Source: Verrucomicrobiota bacterium (GTDB taxonomy: Bacteria > Verrucomicrobiota > Verrucomicrobiia > Opitutales > Seribacteraceae). Taken from it: a DNA stretch of 13,935 bases. A model generated the notes under the pieces. The model saw nothing but the letters and a program-made list of their open reading frames with translations, was not told the DNA's origin and did no database searches. Position 1 is the first letter of the stretch. Each line of letters opens with the position of its first letter. The stretch spans positions 1 to 13,935 of the forward strand of contig JACNJI010000264.1 in the NCBI GenBank assembly GCA_014382645.1. The letters are read 5' to 3'. Shown here in pieces: positions 1 to 6,169 of this stretch. A program made the position numbers and the translations under genes.

Positions 1-708
1 ATGGAATGCGCAGAGCTTGCAAAGAAAAAGGGGCTATCGGTGGTAGCCGGCTTTGGCTGGCGTTACCATGAGGCGCGCCGGGAGTTCTACAAACGTATTC
101 ATGCCGGAGAGATCGGCGACTTGCTTTCCGTTTACGGCACCTACTATACGGGGCCCGTCAAGCCTATGCCCGAGGACTCTTCTCGAAAGGAAGATTGGAG
201 CGACATCGAATGGCAGGTGCGCAACTGGTATAACTTCGCTTGGTGTGGTGGCGATGGATTGATCGAGCAGGCCGTGCACAGTGTAGACAAATTAGGCTGG
301 GCTATGAAGGACAAGCCACCTGTCAGTTGTGTAGCCGTGGGCGGTCGGCAGATTCCCAACAATTCAGGAAATATATTCGATCACTTCGAGATCAATTATC
401 TCAACGACGAAGGTGTTCGGAGTTATCTAGGTTGTCGCCAGCAACGAGGTTGCCACAACGAGAACAACGACTACCAGCTCGGAACCGAGGGTAGGGCAGA
501 GATCGCAGGTGGACGTTGTGTCATTCACCATCAGAAGGGTCGCTGGGATTACCGGGGACCTCAGCCGAACATGTATCAAGTGGAGCACGACGAGATGTAC
601 CTCGCGATTCGCAGAGGTGAGCCGATCAATGACGGCCAGCGCATGTGCACCAGTACCCATGATGGCTCTCATGGGAAGAATGGCTGCTTATACCGGCCGT
701 CAGGTTAG
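1..708 (+). CDS. Gfo/Idh/MocA family oxidoreductase, C-terminal part, 5'-partial and frameshifted
   Basis: This is the C-terminal substrate-binding part of a Gfo/Idh/MocA NAD(P)-dependent sugar dehydrogenase-like protein. The N-terminal Rossmann domain (about 120-140 residues in the family) lies before the window, so the ATG at base 1 is probably internal. Recognisable segments are VVAGFGWRYHE (res 14-24), IHAGEIGDLLSVYGTYYTGP (res 33-52) and GGDGLIEQAVHSVDKLGW (res 83-100). The last matches the family's conserved C-terminal-domain stretch with its Glu/His pair (E89, H93). The frame as written stops at 708, but from about residue 220 the translation is out of register: the expected continuation lies in the +2 frame from 659. 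The last 16 or so codons before the stop are therefore not genuine family sequence. The substrate cannot be told; an oxidoreductase acting on a sugar or inositol derivative is a family-level inference. Confidence 0.8.
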   Translation: MECAELAKKKGLSVVAGFGWRYHEARREFYKRIHAGEIGDLLSVYGTYYTGPVKPMPEDSSRKEDWSDIEWQVRNWYNFAWCGGDGLIEQAVHSVDKLGWAMKDKPPVSCVAVGGRQIPNNSGNIFDHFEINYLNDEGVRSYLGCRQQRGCHNENNDYQLGTEGRAEIAGGRCVIHHQKGRWDYRGPQPNMYQVEHDEMYLAIRRGEPINDGQRMCTSTHDGSHGKNGCLYRPSG

Positions 709-829
709 TTGGGATATGGCCATGAATTCCCAAGAGGATCGTTTCCCAAAGGATTTGAACTGGAATACGGGCAAGCACGAGGTTCCGCCTCTGGCTACCC
801 CTGGAATCAGTCAAACTAAGTGGGGCTGA
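659..829 (+). pseudogene. Displaced C-terminal tail of the Gfo/Idh/MocA gene, after a +1 frameshift
   Basis: The frame starting ATG ATG GCT at 659 reads MMALMGRMAAYTGRQVSWDM and then continues to a TGA at 827-829. The stretch MMALMGRMAAYTG, the following NSQE and the closing Pro-rich LATPG segment are what this oxidoreductase family has after the RRGEPINDGQRMCTST segment encoded just upstream in frame 1. Deleting one C from the CCC run at 656-658 joins the two halves cleanly as ...MCTST-MMALMGRM.... The intact gene therefore ended at 829, and a single inserted base separates the pieces. Whether this is a real mutation or a sequencing or assembly error cannot be decided here; the clean sequence on both sides favours a very recent or artefactual event. 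Confidence 0.82.
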
Positions 830-892
830 GCCCTCGAACTGCTTTTCAGGCTACGCTCTAGGTCGCCGCGGAGTGACCCGAATGAGCCTGAA

Positions 893-919
893 TTGTAATT
901 TTAGGCAAAAGGCTAAATA
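893..919 (+). promoter_or_regulatory. Possible sigma70-like promoter for typA
   Basis: TTGTAA (893-898) and TAAATA (914-919) are separated by 15 bp, two less than optimal. They lie in the AT-rich part of the 140 bp gap before typA. Transcription would start near 926, about 45 bp before the start codon, at the left arm of the hairpin described next. This is a consensus match by eye only. A second pair, TTGCCA (933-938) and TATATA (956-961) with a 17 bp spacer, matches better, but it would start transcription at the start codon and exclude the AAGGA ribosome binding site. Confidence 0.2.
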
Positions 920-926
920 CTCTTTT

Positions 927-947
927 ACCCACTTGCCAATTGTGGGT
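927..947 (+). promoter_or_regulatory. Inverted repeat in the typA leader
   Basis: ACCCAC (927-932) and GTGGGT (942-947) form a perfect 6 bp inverted repeat around the 9-base loop TTGCCAATT. It lies 22 bp before the typA start codon and just upstream of the AAGGA Shine-Dalgarno sequence (961-965). It could be an operator or a 5'-UTR hairpin. It is not followed by a T-tract, so it is unlikely to be a terminator for the preceding gene. Confidence 0.35.
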
Positions 948-969
948 TTGAGAGTTATATAAGGATGGC

Positions 970-2811
970 ATGTCAGATAGCTCCATCACCTCGGATCGCA
1001 TCCGAAATATTGCCATCATAGCGCATGTCGATCACGGCAAGACTACTCTCGTCGACCAAATGCTGAAGCATTCCGGAGCCTTCCGGGAAAATCAGGTATT
1101 GGAGGATCGAGCCATGGATTCGATGGACCAGGAGCGTGAGCGAGGCATTACCATCAAGGCAAAAAATACATCGGTGAGGTGGAAGGACCACCTCGTTAAC
1201 ATCGTAGATACTCCTGGTCATGCCGATTTCGGAGGAGAGGTGGAGCGTGTTATGAAGATGGTCGATGGCGTCATGCTAGTGGTCGACGCCTATGAAGGTC
1301 CGCAGGCTCAAACTCGATTTGTTTTGAAAAAAGCCTTGGCCGCTGGCCTTACCCCGATCGTCTTCGTAAACAAGATCGATCGACCCAACGCTCAACCGAT
1401 CGAAGTACAGGATAAAGTTCTCGAGCTCTTTCTCGATCTTGATGCCAGCGATGAGCAATTTAATGCACCTTTTCTCTACGGCAGCGCCAGGGACGGTTTT
1501 ACAGTCAAGCACCCGGATGATTCTCCCGAAGGTATGACGCTTCTTTTCGAGACCATTCTATCCACTATTCCCGCCCCCGCGATCGAAGAGGGTGGGGCAT
1601 TCAAGATGCTTGTGTCGAATATCGATTGGTCCGACTACGTGGGCCGTATCGCAATTGGTAAGATCCTCTCCGGATCAGCTGTTATTGGTGATGCCGTTTG
1701 GCGTTTGCACTCTGACAGGGCTCCTCAGCGAGGAAAGATTTCAAAAGTATTCGAATACACTGCCCTTTCCACTCAGGAAACATCCGAAGGCGTTGCGGGG
1801 AACATCGTAGGAATTTCCGGTTTCGAAGACGTCGACATCGGTGAAACGATTGGAGGGAACGAGGAGATTGAACCCATACCTTTCGTCGAGATCGATCCTC
1901 CCACGGTGATGATGTCCTTTTCGGTGAACGAAGGTCCCTTCGCCGGATTGGAGGGTGCTCGCGTCACCTCACGTGAAATTCGCGAACGTTTAGTACGCGA
2001 AGCTCGCACAAACATTTCCATTAAGTTGGAAGACACCGACAATGCCGTAGAGTTCAAGGTCAGCGCGCGTGGGGCTATGCAGGTCGCGGTCGTTGTTGAA
2101 GAGATGCGCAGGGAAGGTTTCGAGCTACTGGTCTCTCGTCCCACCGTCATCAAGAAGCAGATCAACGGCAAATGGCACGAACCTTTTGAAACCGTCTACT
2201 TGGAAGTCCCCGACGAAGCCGTCGGGGGATGCATGCAGGCACTGGCCAACCGTAAGGGGTTGGTTGAGAACATGTCTTCCAAGAATGACCGCACATCTCT
2301 TGAGGCGACGATTCCCACCCGCGGCTTGATTGGTTTCGAATTTGAACTGCTCAACCTCACCAGTGGAGAGGGAATCATGTCCCACTTGTTCAAGGAGTAT
2401 CGCCCCGACAGCGGTGACATCCGTACTCGTCGCACAGGCACTTTGGTTTCCTTGGAGAAAGGCGAGTGCATGACGTACTCTTTGCACAACATGGAAACTC
2501 GCGGCAAACTTTTCATAGGCCCCGGCGACCAGGTGTACCCCGGCATGGTAGTGGGAGAAAATCCTCGCACCGAAGATCTTCCCGTCAATCCGACCAAAGC
2601 CAAGCACGTTACCAACCATCGGGCTGCAGGCAGCGACAACACCGTTACCCTTACGCCTCCCATCCGATTTTCCTTGGAACGCGCCATCGAGTACATCGCC
2701 CCCGACGAACTGGTGGAAGTCACTCCCAAAAGTATTCGTCTTCGCAAACACCTTCTCGACTTCAACGAACGGAAAAGAGCCACCAAGCGAGCCGCTCTTG
2801 CGACTGTTTGA
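970..2811 (+). CDS. typA: Ribosome-associated translational GTPase TypA/BipA
   Basis: This is a 613-residue protein, close to the usual length of about 600-610. BipA/TypA is a ribosome-binding GTPase related to EF-G and LepA that helps 50S assembly and stress or low-temperature adaptation. All GTPase motifs are visible: P-loop AHVDHGKT (18-25), switch I ERERGITI (55-62, T61), switch II DTPGH (80-84, with the catalytic His84), NKID (134-137) and GSA (171-173). EF-G-like domain II, domains III and V (for example the [17 protein letters not shown] region) and the basic BipA-specific C-terminal domain ending [18 protein letters not shown] follow, so the protein is complete. The start is supported by AAGGA at 961-965, four bases before the ATG. 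It appears to be monocistronic: 140 bp lie before it and 231 bp after. Confidence 0.97.
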   Translation: MSDSSITSDRIRNIAIIAHVDHGKTTLVDQMLKHSGAFRENQVLEDRAMDSMDQERERGITIKAKNTSVRWKDHLVNIVDTPGHADFGGEVERVMKMVDGVMLVVDAYEGPQAQTRFVLKKALAAGLTPIVFVNKIDRPNAQPIEVQDKVLELFLDLDASDEQFNAPFLYGSARDGFTVKHPDDSPEGMTLLFETILSTIPAPAIEEGGAFKMLVSNIDWSDYVGRIAIGKILSGSAVIGDAVWRLHSDRAPQRGKISKVFEYTALSTQETSEGVAGNIVGISGFEDVDIGETIGGNEEIEPIPFVEIDPPTVMMSFSVNEGPFAGLEGARVTSREIRERLVREARTNISIKLEDTDNAVEFKVSARGAMQVAVVVEEMRREGFELLVSRPTVIKKQINGKWHEPFETVYLEVPDEAVGGCMQALANRKGLVENMSSKNDRTSLEATIPTRGLIGFEFELLNLTSGEGIMSHLFKEYRPDSGDIRTRRTGTLVSLEKGECMTYSLHNMETRGKLFIGPGDQVYPGMVVGENPRTEDLPVNPTKAKHVTNHRAAGSDNTVTLTPPIRFSLERAIEYIAPDELVEVTPKSIRLRKHLLDFNERKRATKRAALATV

Positions 2812-2897
2812 CTTGATGAACTGACTTCGTCTGTCAAGGGACCTCAAGTCCCACTCGACAGCCGTAAAGATATCTTCATTCTACCACCCTTCTCCTT

Positions 2898-2923
2898 TAT
2901 CGAATTCGCAGCCATATCGAATT
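2898..2923. repeat. Direct repeat TATCGAATT, two copies
   Basis: TATCGAATT occurs at 2898-2906 and again at 2915-2923, 17 bp centre to centre, in the non-coding gap upstream of the DUF3147 gene. Two half-sites about one and a half helical turns apart could be a regulator binding site, but an AT-rich 9-mer can recur by chance. Confidence 0.35.
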
Positions 2924-2969
2924 TCCTATTTGTATTCTCCGTCTTTCGATATTTGATTTGGACAAACCG

Positions 2970-3006
2970 AGCCCGTGAATGTTCATCTTCAGCGGGCACG
3001 GCTTTT
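2970..3006 (+). terminator. Terminator-like hairpin with short T-tract
   Basis: AGCCcGTG (2970-2977) pairs with CACGGCT (2997-3003) with one bulged C, and TTTT (3003-3006) follows. The alternative stem GCCCG (2971-2975)/CGGGC (2993-2997) competes with it. The orientation suits termination of transcription coming from typA, about 160 bp upstream. The loop is long (19 bases) and the T-run short, so strength is doubtful. Confidence 0.35.
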
Positions 3007-3029
3007 AGTCAGTAGTAATAATTCAAATT

Positions 3030-3035
3030 AGGAGG
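3030..3035 (+). promoter_or_regulatory. Strong Shine-Dalgarno sequence AGGAGG
   Basis: A perfect AGGAGG lies seven bases before the ATG at 3043 and fixes the start of the DUF3147 gene. It stands out because most other genes in the middle of the window lack such a site. Confidence 0.85.
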
Positions 3036-3042
3036 ATCGAAT

Positions 3043-3393
3043 ATGGCTTGGTATGCATTGAAGACATTATTGACTGCAGGGATCGTCGTACTGGTTTCGG
3101 AAGTGGCTAAGCAAAAGGCGATCTTGGGCAGCTTGATTGCATCGTTACCCTTGGTTTCCGTTCTTGGAATGCTTTGGCTTTATGGTGAAACACAGGATTC
3201 GGAAAGGTTGATCAAGCATTCAGAGGGCACTTTCTGGTATGTTATTCCGTCCTTGCCGATGTTTCTGTTCCTTCCGTGGCTAATGCGGAAGGGAGTAGGG
3301 TTTTACGGAGCCCTTGGGGCCGGTTTGGTTCTGACGCTGGCCCTTTATCTTTTGACGGCCAAGCTCATGTCCAAGTTCGGGATGAACCTGTGA
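3043..3393 (+). CDS. DUF3147 family small integral membrane protein
   Basis: This is a 116-residue hydrophobic protein with four predicted membrane segments at about 4-20, 27-47, 63-80 and 85-108. The pattern KTLLTAGIVVLVSEVAK, then LGSLIASLPLVSVLGMLWLY, then FWYVIPSLPMFLFLPWL is what I recognise from the DUF3147 family of uncharacterised inner-membrane proteins; length and topology agree. The function is unknown. An AGGAGG seven bases upstream decides the start. The TGA stop at 3391-3393 directly abuts the stop of the convergent cupin gene, with no spacer. Confidence 0.85.
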   Translation: MAWYALKTLLTAGIVVLVSEVAKQKAILGSLIASLPLVSVLGMLWLYGETQDSERLIKHSEGTFWYVIPSLPMFLFLPWLMRKGVGFYGALGAGLVLTLALYLLTAKLMSKFGMNL

Positions 3394-3747
3394 TCAATCA
3401 TCGAACCATTCGTCTTCTTCGTCGAAGGCGGGTACAGGAACGTTTATGATCTTCAGCTTGCCCACTGCTCGGTGTCGGCATCCCGGCTTTATGAGGACAG
3501 CCGATCCGGGGCTTACGGGAACGGACTCGCCGTCTAGCTCGAAGTTTCCTTCGCCCTCCAGCACATAGTATATTTCAGTCATTTTCTTGTGGTAGTGAAC
3601 GCGACTATTCTGGGAAATCTCCACGACGTGCATAGAGGCTACGGAATTATCGGGTGCGACGAATGCTCGTTTGGAAGTGCCGCAAGGGCAGGGCGTACCT
3701 TTGATCGAAGCGAAGTCGGCAAGCTGGTAATTCTTTTCTTTGCTCAT
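3394..3747 (-). CDS. Single-domain cupin protein
   Basis: This is a 117-residue soluble protein with one cupin beta-barrel. Motif 1 is seen as VHYHKKMTEIYYVLEG (H51, H53, E58, G65) and motif 2 as GSAVLIKPGCRH (G81, P88, H92), so the usual three-His/one-Glu metal site is complete. The N-terminal segment carries CPCGTSKRAF (res 20-29), a Cys-rich lead-in to the barrel. The C-terminus is acidic (DEEDEWFDD). A mononuclear metal enzyme or small-molecule binding protein is plausible, but the substrate is unknown. The start is the ATG at 3747. The nearest purine-rich element, AAGGAG (complement of 3769-3774), is about 20 bases upstream, too far for a standard site. The gene is divergent from the DUF423 gene and convergent with DUF3147. 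Confidence 0.85.
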   Translation of the reverse strand: MSKEKNYQLADFASIKGTPCPCGTSKRAFVAPDNSVASMHVVEISQNSRVHYHKKMTEIYYVLEGEGNFELDGESVPVSPGSAVLIKPGCRHRAVGKLKIINVPVPAFDEEDEWFDD

Positions 3748-3837
3748 GAATGGTATTTCTTCTCTTAGCTCCTTCTCGGCGAGACTTTTATTGCTTTTGA
3801 CTTCAGGTCTTCGCGTGAAGAGGCTAGTCTTGCCTTT

Positions 3838-4239
3838 ATGAAATATTTGTTCTTTGCGGCTGGATTATTGGGAGCTTCGGGTGTGCTTTTGGGAGCTCTT
3901 GCCGCTCATGGGTTGCGTGAGGTGTTCGAGGTCGACCCCAGAAAGGGAGAAGCTTTTGGGACTGCCGTGGATTATCACTTGCTGCATGCGGTGGGACTGT
4001 TAGCGCTTTCCGTTGCCGTCGGAAGTAAAAACGAAGTTTTTGCCAGACGGAGCAGAAAGGCGGGGTGGATCATGGTGATCGGAACCTGCCTGTTTTGCGG
4101 TACTATCTACGCATGGGCTTTGGGCGGACCGAAGTGGTTGGTGCATGTTACGCCTTTGGGTGGAGTAACCTTGGTGGTATCATGGATAATGGTGGCTTGG
4201 GCGGGACTCGCATTGACTAGGGGAGGGAACTCTGTTTAA
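3838..4239 (+). CDS. DUF423 family membrane protein (YgdD-like)
   Basis: This is a 133-residue inner-membrane protein with four hydrophobic segments at about 2-24, 47-61, 75-95 and 103-126. Family signatures of DUF423 are visible: GALAAHGL (res 19-26), YHLLHAVGLLAL (46-57), the CGTIYAWAL segment (87-95) and TPLGGVTLVVSW (105-116). Length is typical and the protein is complete. The biochemical role of the family is not established. The start lacks a well-placed Shine-Dalgarno sequence (GAGG ends 14 bases upstream). A small hairpin, TCTTC-GCGT-GAAGA (3808-3821), lies in the short gap shared with the divergent cupin gene. The stop is 8 bp before the next gene, so the two may be cotranscribed. 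Confidence 0.88.
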   Translation: MKYLFFAAGLLGASGVLLGALAAHGLREVFEVDPRKGEAFGTAVDYHLLHAVGLLALSVAVGSKNEVFARRSRKAGWIMVIGTCLFCGTIYAWALGGPKWLVHVTPLGGVTLVVSWIMVAWAGLALTRGGNSV

Positions 4240-4247
4240 ATCATCTT

Positions 4248-5567
4248 ATGTCTAACAAAATTCTGATTACCTCGATATGGGCAGCCAGCGTGGCTCTCGC
4301 CTATTGGCTAGGACTTGAAGGTGGAAGCGAGTTCCCTGCCTCCAATGAGAAGTCGAAGGGTGGCGGAGAGATTGCCAGTGGGCCTCTTTCAACTGTGAAA
4401 AACACACCCAAGTCGCCCTCTCCGACAGGCTTGAATGCTAGTACGATTGGCTCTCGACAGGAAGAAGTCTCCAAGGCACTGGCTTCAAGCCTTGTGACGG
4501 TCGACGAACGCCTTGAGGTCGAGTCGAAGCAAAAGTCTTTGCTCAAGCGTCTCCGGTCTGGCAATCCCGTGGAGCGCCTAGCTGCATTCACCGAGGTTCT
4601 CAACGATCCGACATCGGCCAATCTGTCGTCTGCAATAGACGCCTATAAAGCTTTGCCTGAAGGTCATACTCGTTTCAGTGAACTGCGCTTGCTCACTTAT
4701 GCGTGGTCTCAAGTGGATCCTGCCGGAGCCTTGGAGTGGGTCGGGCAGTTGGAGCGTTTTGAAAAGCATATTGGTTCCAGTTCGGTTCTTGATGCTTGGT
4801 CCCGAAATGATCCCAATGCGGCCATCGAATGGGCGAAGAGCAATTACGAAGGAGACGACAACCCTTACTTTCCCGGTATTATTAGTGGAATGGCTGAAAA
4901 GGATTTTGCCGGAGCAACTCAATTGATGGAGTCCATGCCCTATGGTCGAAATCGCGGAAGAGCCGCATCCATGATGTTGGAAAAAGTCTGGAACAAGGGA
5001 GAAGATGCGGCCGTCAACTGGGCGAACGAACTGGAATCCGATAGCTTGAAGGAGTTTGCCGTCGGACGATTGGCCGAAAAGATTGCTCGCGAGGATCTGG
5101 ATCGCGCCGCGGGTTGGGCAGGCCGGATGGAGGAGGGCGAAATAAAGCGTCGTGCAGTGGAGTCCGTCGCTGATCATTGGGCGGAAAAAGATCCTGTGGC
5201 TGCAGCTGAGTGGGTGGACGGATTACCTAAAGTTGCCAGTCGTTCGGAAGGGATGCAGGACGTTGTTCGCGAATGGGCTCGCAAGGACCCCGCCGCTACC
5301 GCCGAGTGGTTGAACAAGTACCCGGCCGGTGTTGAGATGGATAAGCCAGTGGAGGCCTTTGTACGATCCGTGGCTCAGACAGATCCTCAGAATGCCCTTA
5401 CCTGGGCGGAGTCCATTTCGGATGAAAAAAGGCGCGAGGAGGTGGTCAAAGACGTGAATCGCGTGATTGAACGCCAGCAGGCTGCTGCTGCCGCAGGAGA
5501 AGCACCTCGCTCCGACAACCGTGGGCGTGGCGGACGTGGCGGGCCTTCTTTCGGTTCTCCTCGCTGA
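4248..5567 (+). CDS. Membrane-anchored or secreted protein with about 32-residue W/DP repeats and an RG-rich tail
   Basis: This is a 439-residue protein I cannot assign to a named family. An N-terminal hydrophobic segment (res 5-23, ILITSIWAASVALAYWLGL) should act as signal anchor or signal peptide. A Ser/Pro/Lys-rich linker (24-90) and a helical segment follow. Residues 150-390 form tandem units of about 32 residues with consensus W(A/S)xxDPxxAxEW: DP at 157-158, 188-189, 315-316, 347-348 and 379-380; leading Trp at 153, 184, 248, 311 and 343; second Trp at 164, 195, 258, 290, 322, 354 and 386. Two units are degenerate. This suggests an alpha-solenoid like TPR or HEAT arrays, so a protein-binding role is an inference. 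The C-terminus has an Ala run and an Arg/Gly tail (421-439, RGRGGRGG). Similar repeat proteins are common in Verrucomicrobiota. The start has no near Shine-Dalgarno; GGGAGGG is 20 bases away. Confidence 0.8.
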   Translation: MSNKILITSIWAASVALAYWLGLEGGSEFPASNEKSKGGGEIASGPLSTVKNTPKSPSPTGLNASTIGSRQEEVSKALASSLVTVDERLEVESKQKSLLKRLRSGNPVERLAAFTEVLNDPTSANLSSAIDAYKALPEGHTRFSELRLLTYAWSQVDPAGALEWVGQLERFEKHIGSSSVLDAWSRNDPNAAIEWAKSNYEGDDNPYFPGIISGMAEKDFAGATQLMESMPYGRNRGRAASMMLEKVWNKGEDAAVNWANELESDSLKEFAVGRLAEKIAREDLDRAAGWAGRMEEGEIKRRAVESVADHWAEKDPVAAAEWVDGLPKVASRSEGMQDVVREWARKDPAATAEWLNKYPAGVEMDKPVEAFVRSVAQTDPQNALTWAESISDEKRREEVVKDVNRVIERQQAAAAAGEAPRSDNRGRGGRGGPSFGSPR

Positions 5568-5600
5568 GTAATCCCTTCGGACGAAGCCCGTTCTGGTTTC

Positions 5601-5617
5601 GGCGTTGCAAATACGCC
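5601..5617. terminator. Weak hairpin after the repeat-protein gene
   Basis: GGCGT (5601-5605) pairs with ACGCC (5613-5617) around the loop TGCAAAT, 34 bp after the stop at 5567. No T-tract follows, so it may be only a weak or factor-dependent terminator, or chance. Confidence 0.22.
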
Positions 5618-5681
5618 TGATACCGGCATTTCACATCCTTCACGTTCGTAGGCGAAAACCTGTTTTGAAATTGTCGCATAG

Positions 5682-6155
5682 ATGAAGTTCGAATTTACGC
5701 AGAAAGAGTACCGCACCCTGGTGGATATCCTCACGTTGTCGGGTATGATTTTAGATGCATATGGCCGGGGTGAAGATAGCTCCAGAAAAGGCTGCTTCGA
5801 GCTGGAGCAAAAGATTTACTCATATTTCGAGGACGTTGGATCTCGGGATTTGATTATGCGTGACCCGTCGACCGGTCAGTACGGTCGGAAATGGTCTAGT
5901 GATCGCAGTGAAACCATAGTGAAGATCCTCGACGAATACGTGGATGCTTCCTTTTGGGAAGAACTTATTGTTCGCATGGCGGAAAGAGATATGTTGGCCG
6001 ACCTTGAACTCCAGGGCAAAGATCAATCCAAACTGACACTTGAAGAGCGTGAAACCTTGCTGCGGAAATACGGGGATCGTTACGATAGGGAGTTCCGGTC
6101 CAATGGGCTGAAAAGCATAATTTCACGAAGCGAGTCTTCGGAAGGCACCAATTAA
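5682..6155 (+). CDS. Conserved-looking hypothetical protein, 157 residues
   Basis: I do not recognise this protein. It is soluble, has no signal peptide or membrane segment, and is predicted mostly helical. The N-terminal half (FTQKEYRTLVDILTLSGMI, res 5-23) is moderately hydrophobic. The C-terminal half is highly charged (AERDMLADLE, LTLEERETLLRKYGDRYDRE). A Cys (res 38) lies in a KGCFELEQKIY segment. Codon use is like that of its neighbours and the frame is open throughout, which supports a real gene. No Shine-Dalgarno sequence precedes the ATG; TTGAAA at 5665-5670 lies close upstream, so a leaderless or SD-independent start is possible. It ends 14 bp before the ABC ATPase gene, so the two may form an operon. 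Confidence 0.75.
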   Translation: MKFEFTQKEYRTLVDILTLSGMILDAYGRGEDSSRKGCFELEQKIYSYFEDVGSRDLIMRDPSTGQYGRKWSSDRSETIVKILDEYVDASFWEELIVRMAERDMLADLELQGKDQSKLTLEERETLLRKYGDRYDREFRSNGLKSIISRSESSEGTN

Positions 6156-6169
6156 TCAACCTTCCTCTA

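Larger units (their letters stand above)
2812..3042. other. Intergenic region after typA, no gene seen
   Basis: This is a 231 bp non-coding stretch. A small hairpin, GGGAC (2838-2842)/GTCCC (2848-2852), lies just after typA but has no T-tract. A pyrimidine-rich stretch (about 2875-2940) with a 9 bp direct repeat follows. Then come a terminator-like hairpin (2970-3006) and a strong Shine-Dalgarno sequence for the next gene. I see no tRNA, riboswitch or small ORF that I could defend. Confidence 0.6.

Noticed and set aside
656..661. Programmed +1 frameshifting in the Gfo/Idh/MocA gene
   Set aside because: No stop codon or known shift-prone signal sits at the junction, and programmed shifting is not known for this family; mutation or sequencing error explains it better.
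933..961. TTGCCA-17-TATATA as the typA promoter
   Set aside because: Transcription would begin at about the start codon and lose the good AAGGA ribosome binding site, so it is unlikely unless the transcript is leaderless.
2125..2847. Long open frames on the minus strand opposite typA (also 2196-2837)
   Set aside because: They lie fully antisense to well-conserved typA domains, their translations resemble no family, and they are explained by the codon bias of typA.
4578..5177. 199-codon open frame on the minus strand inside the repeat-protein gene
   Set aside because: It mirrors the repetitive coding sequence on the plus strand, has no recognisable motif and no start signal.
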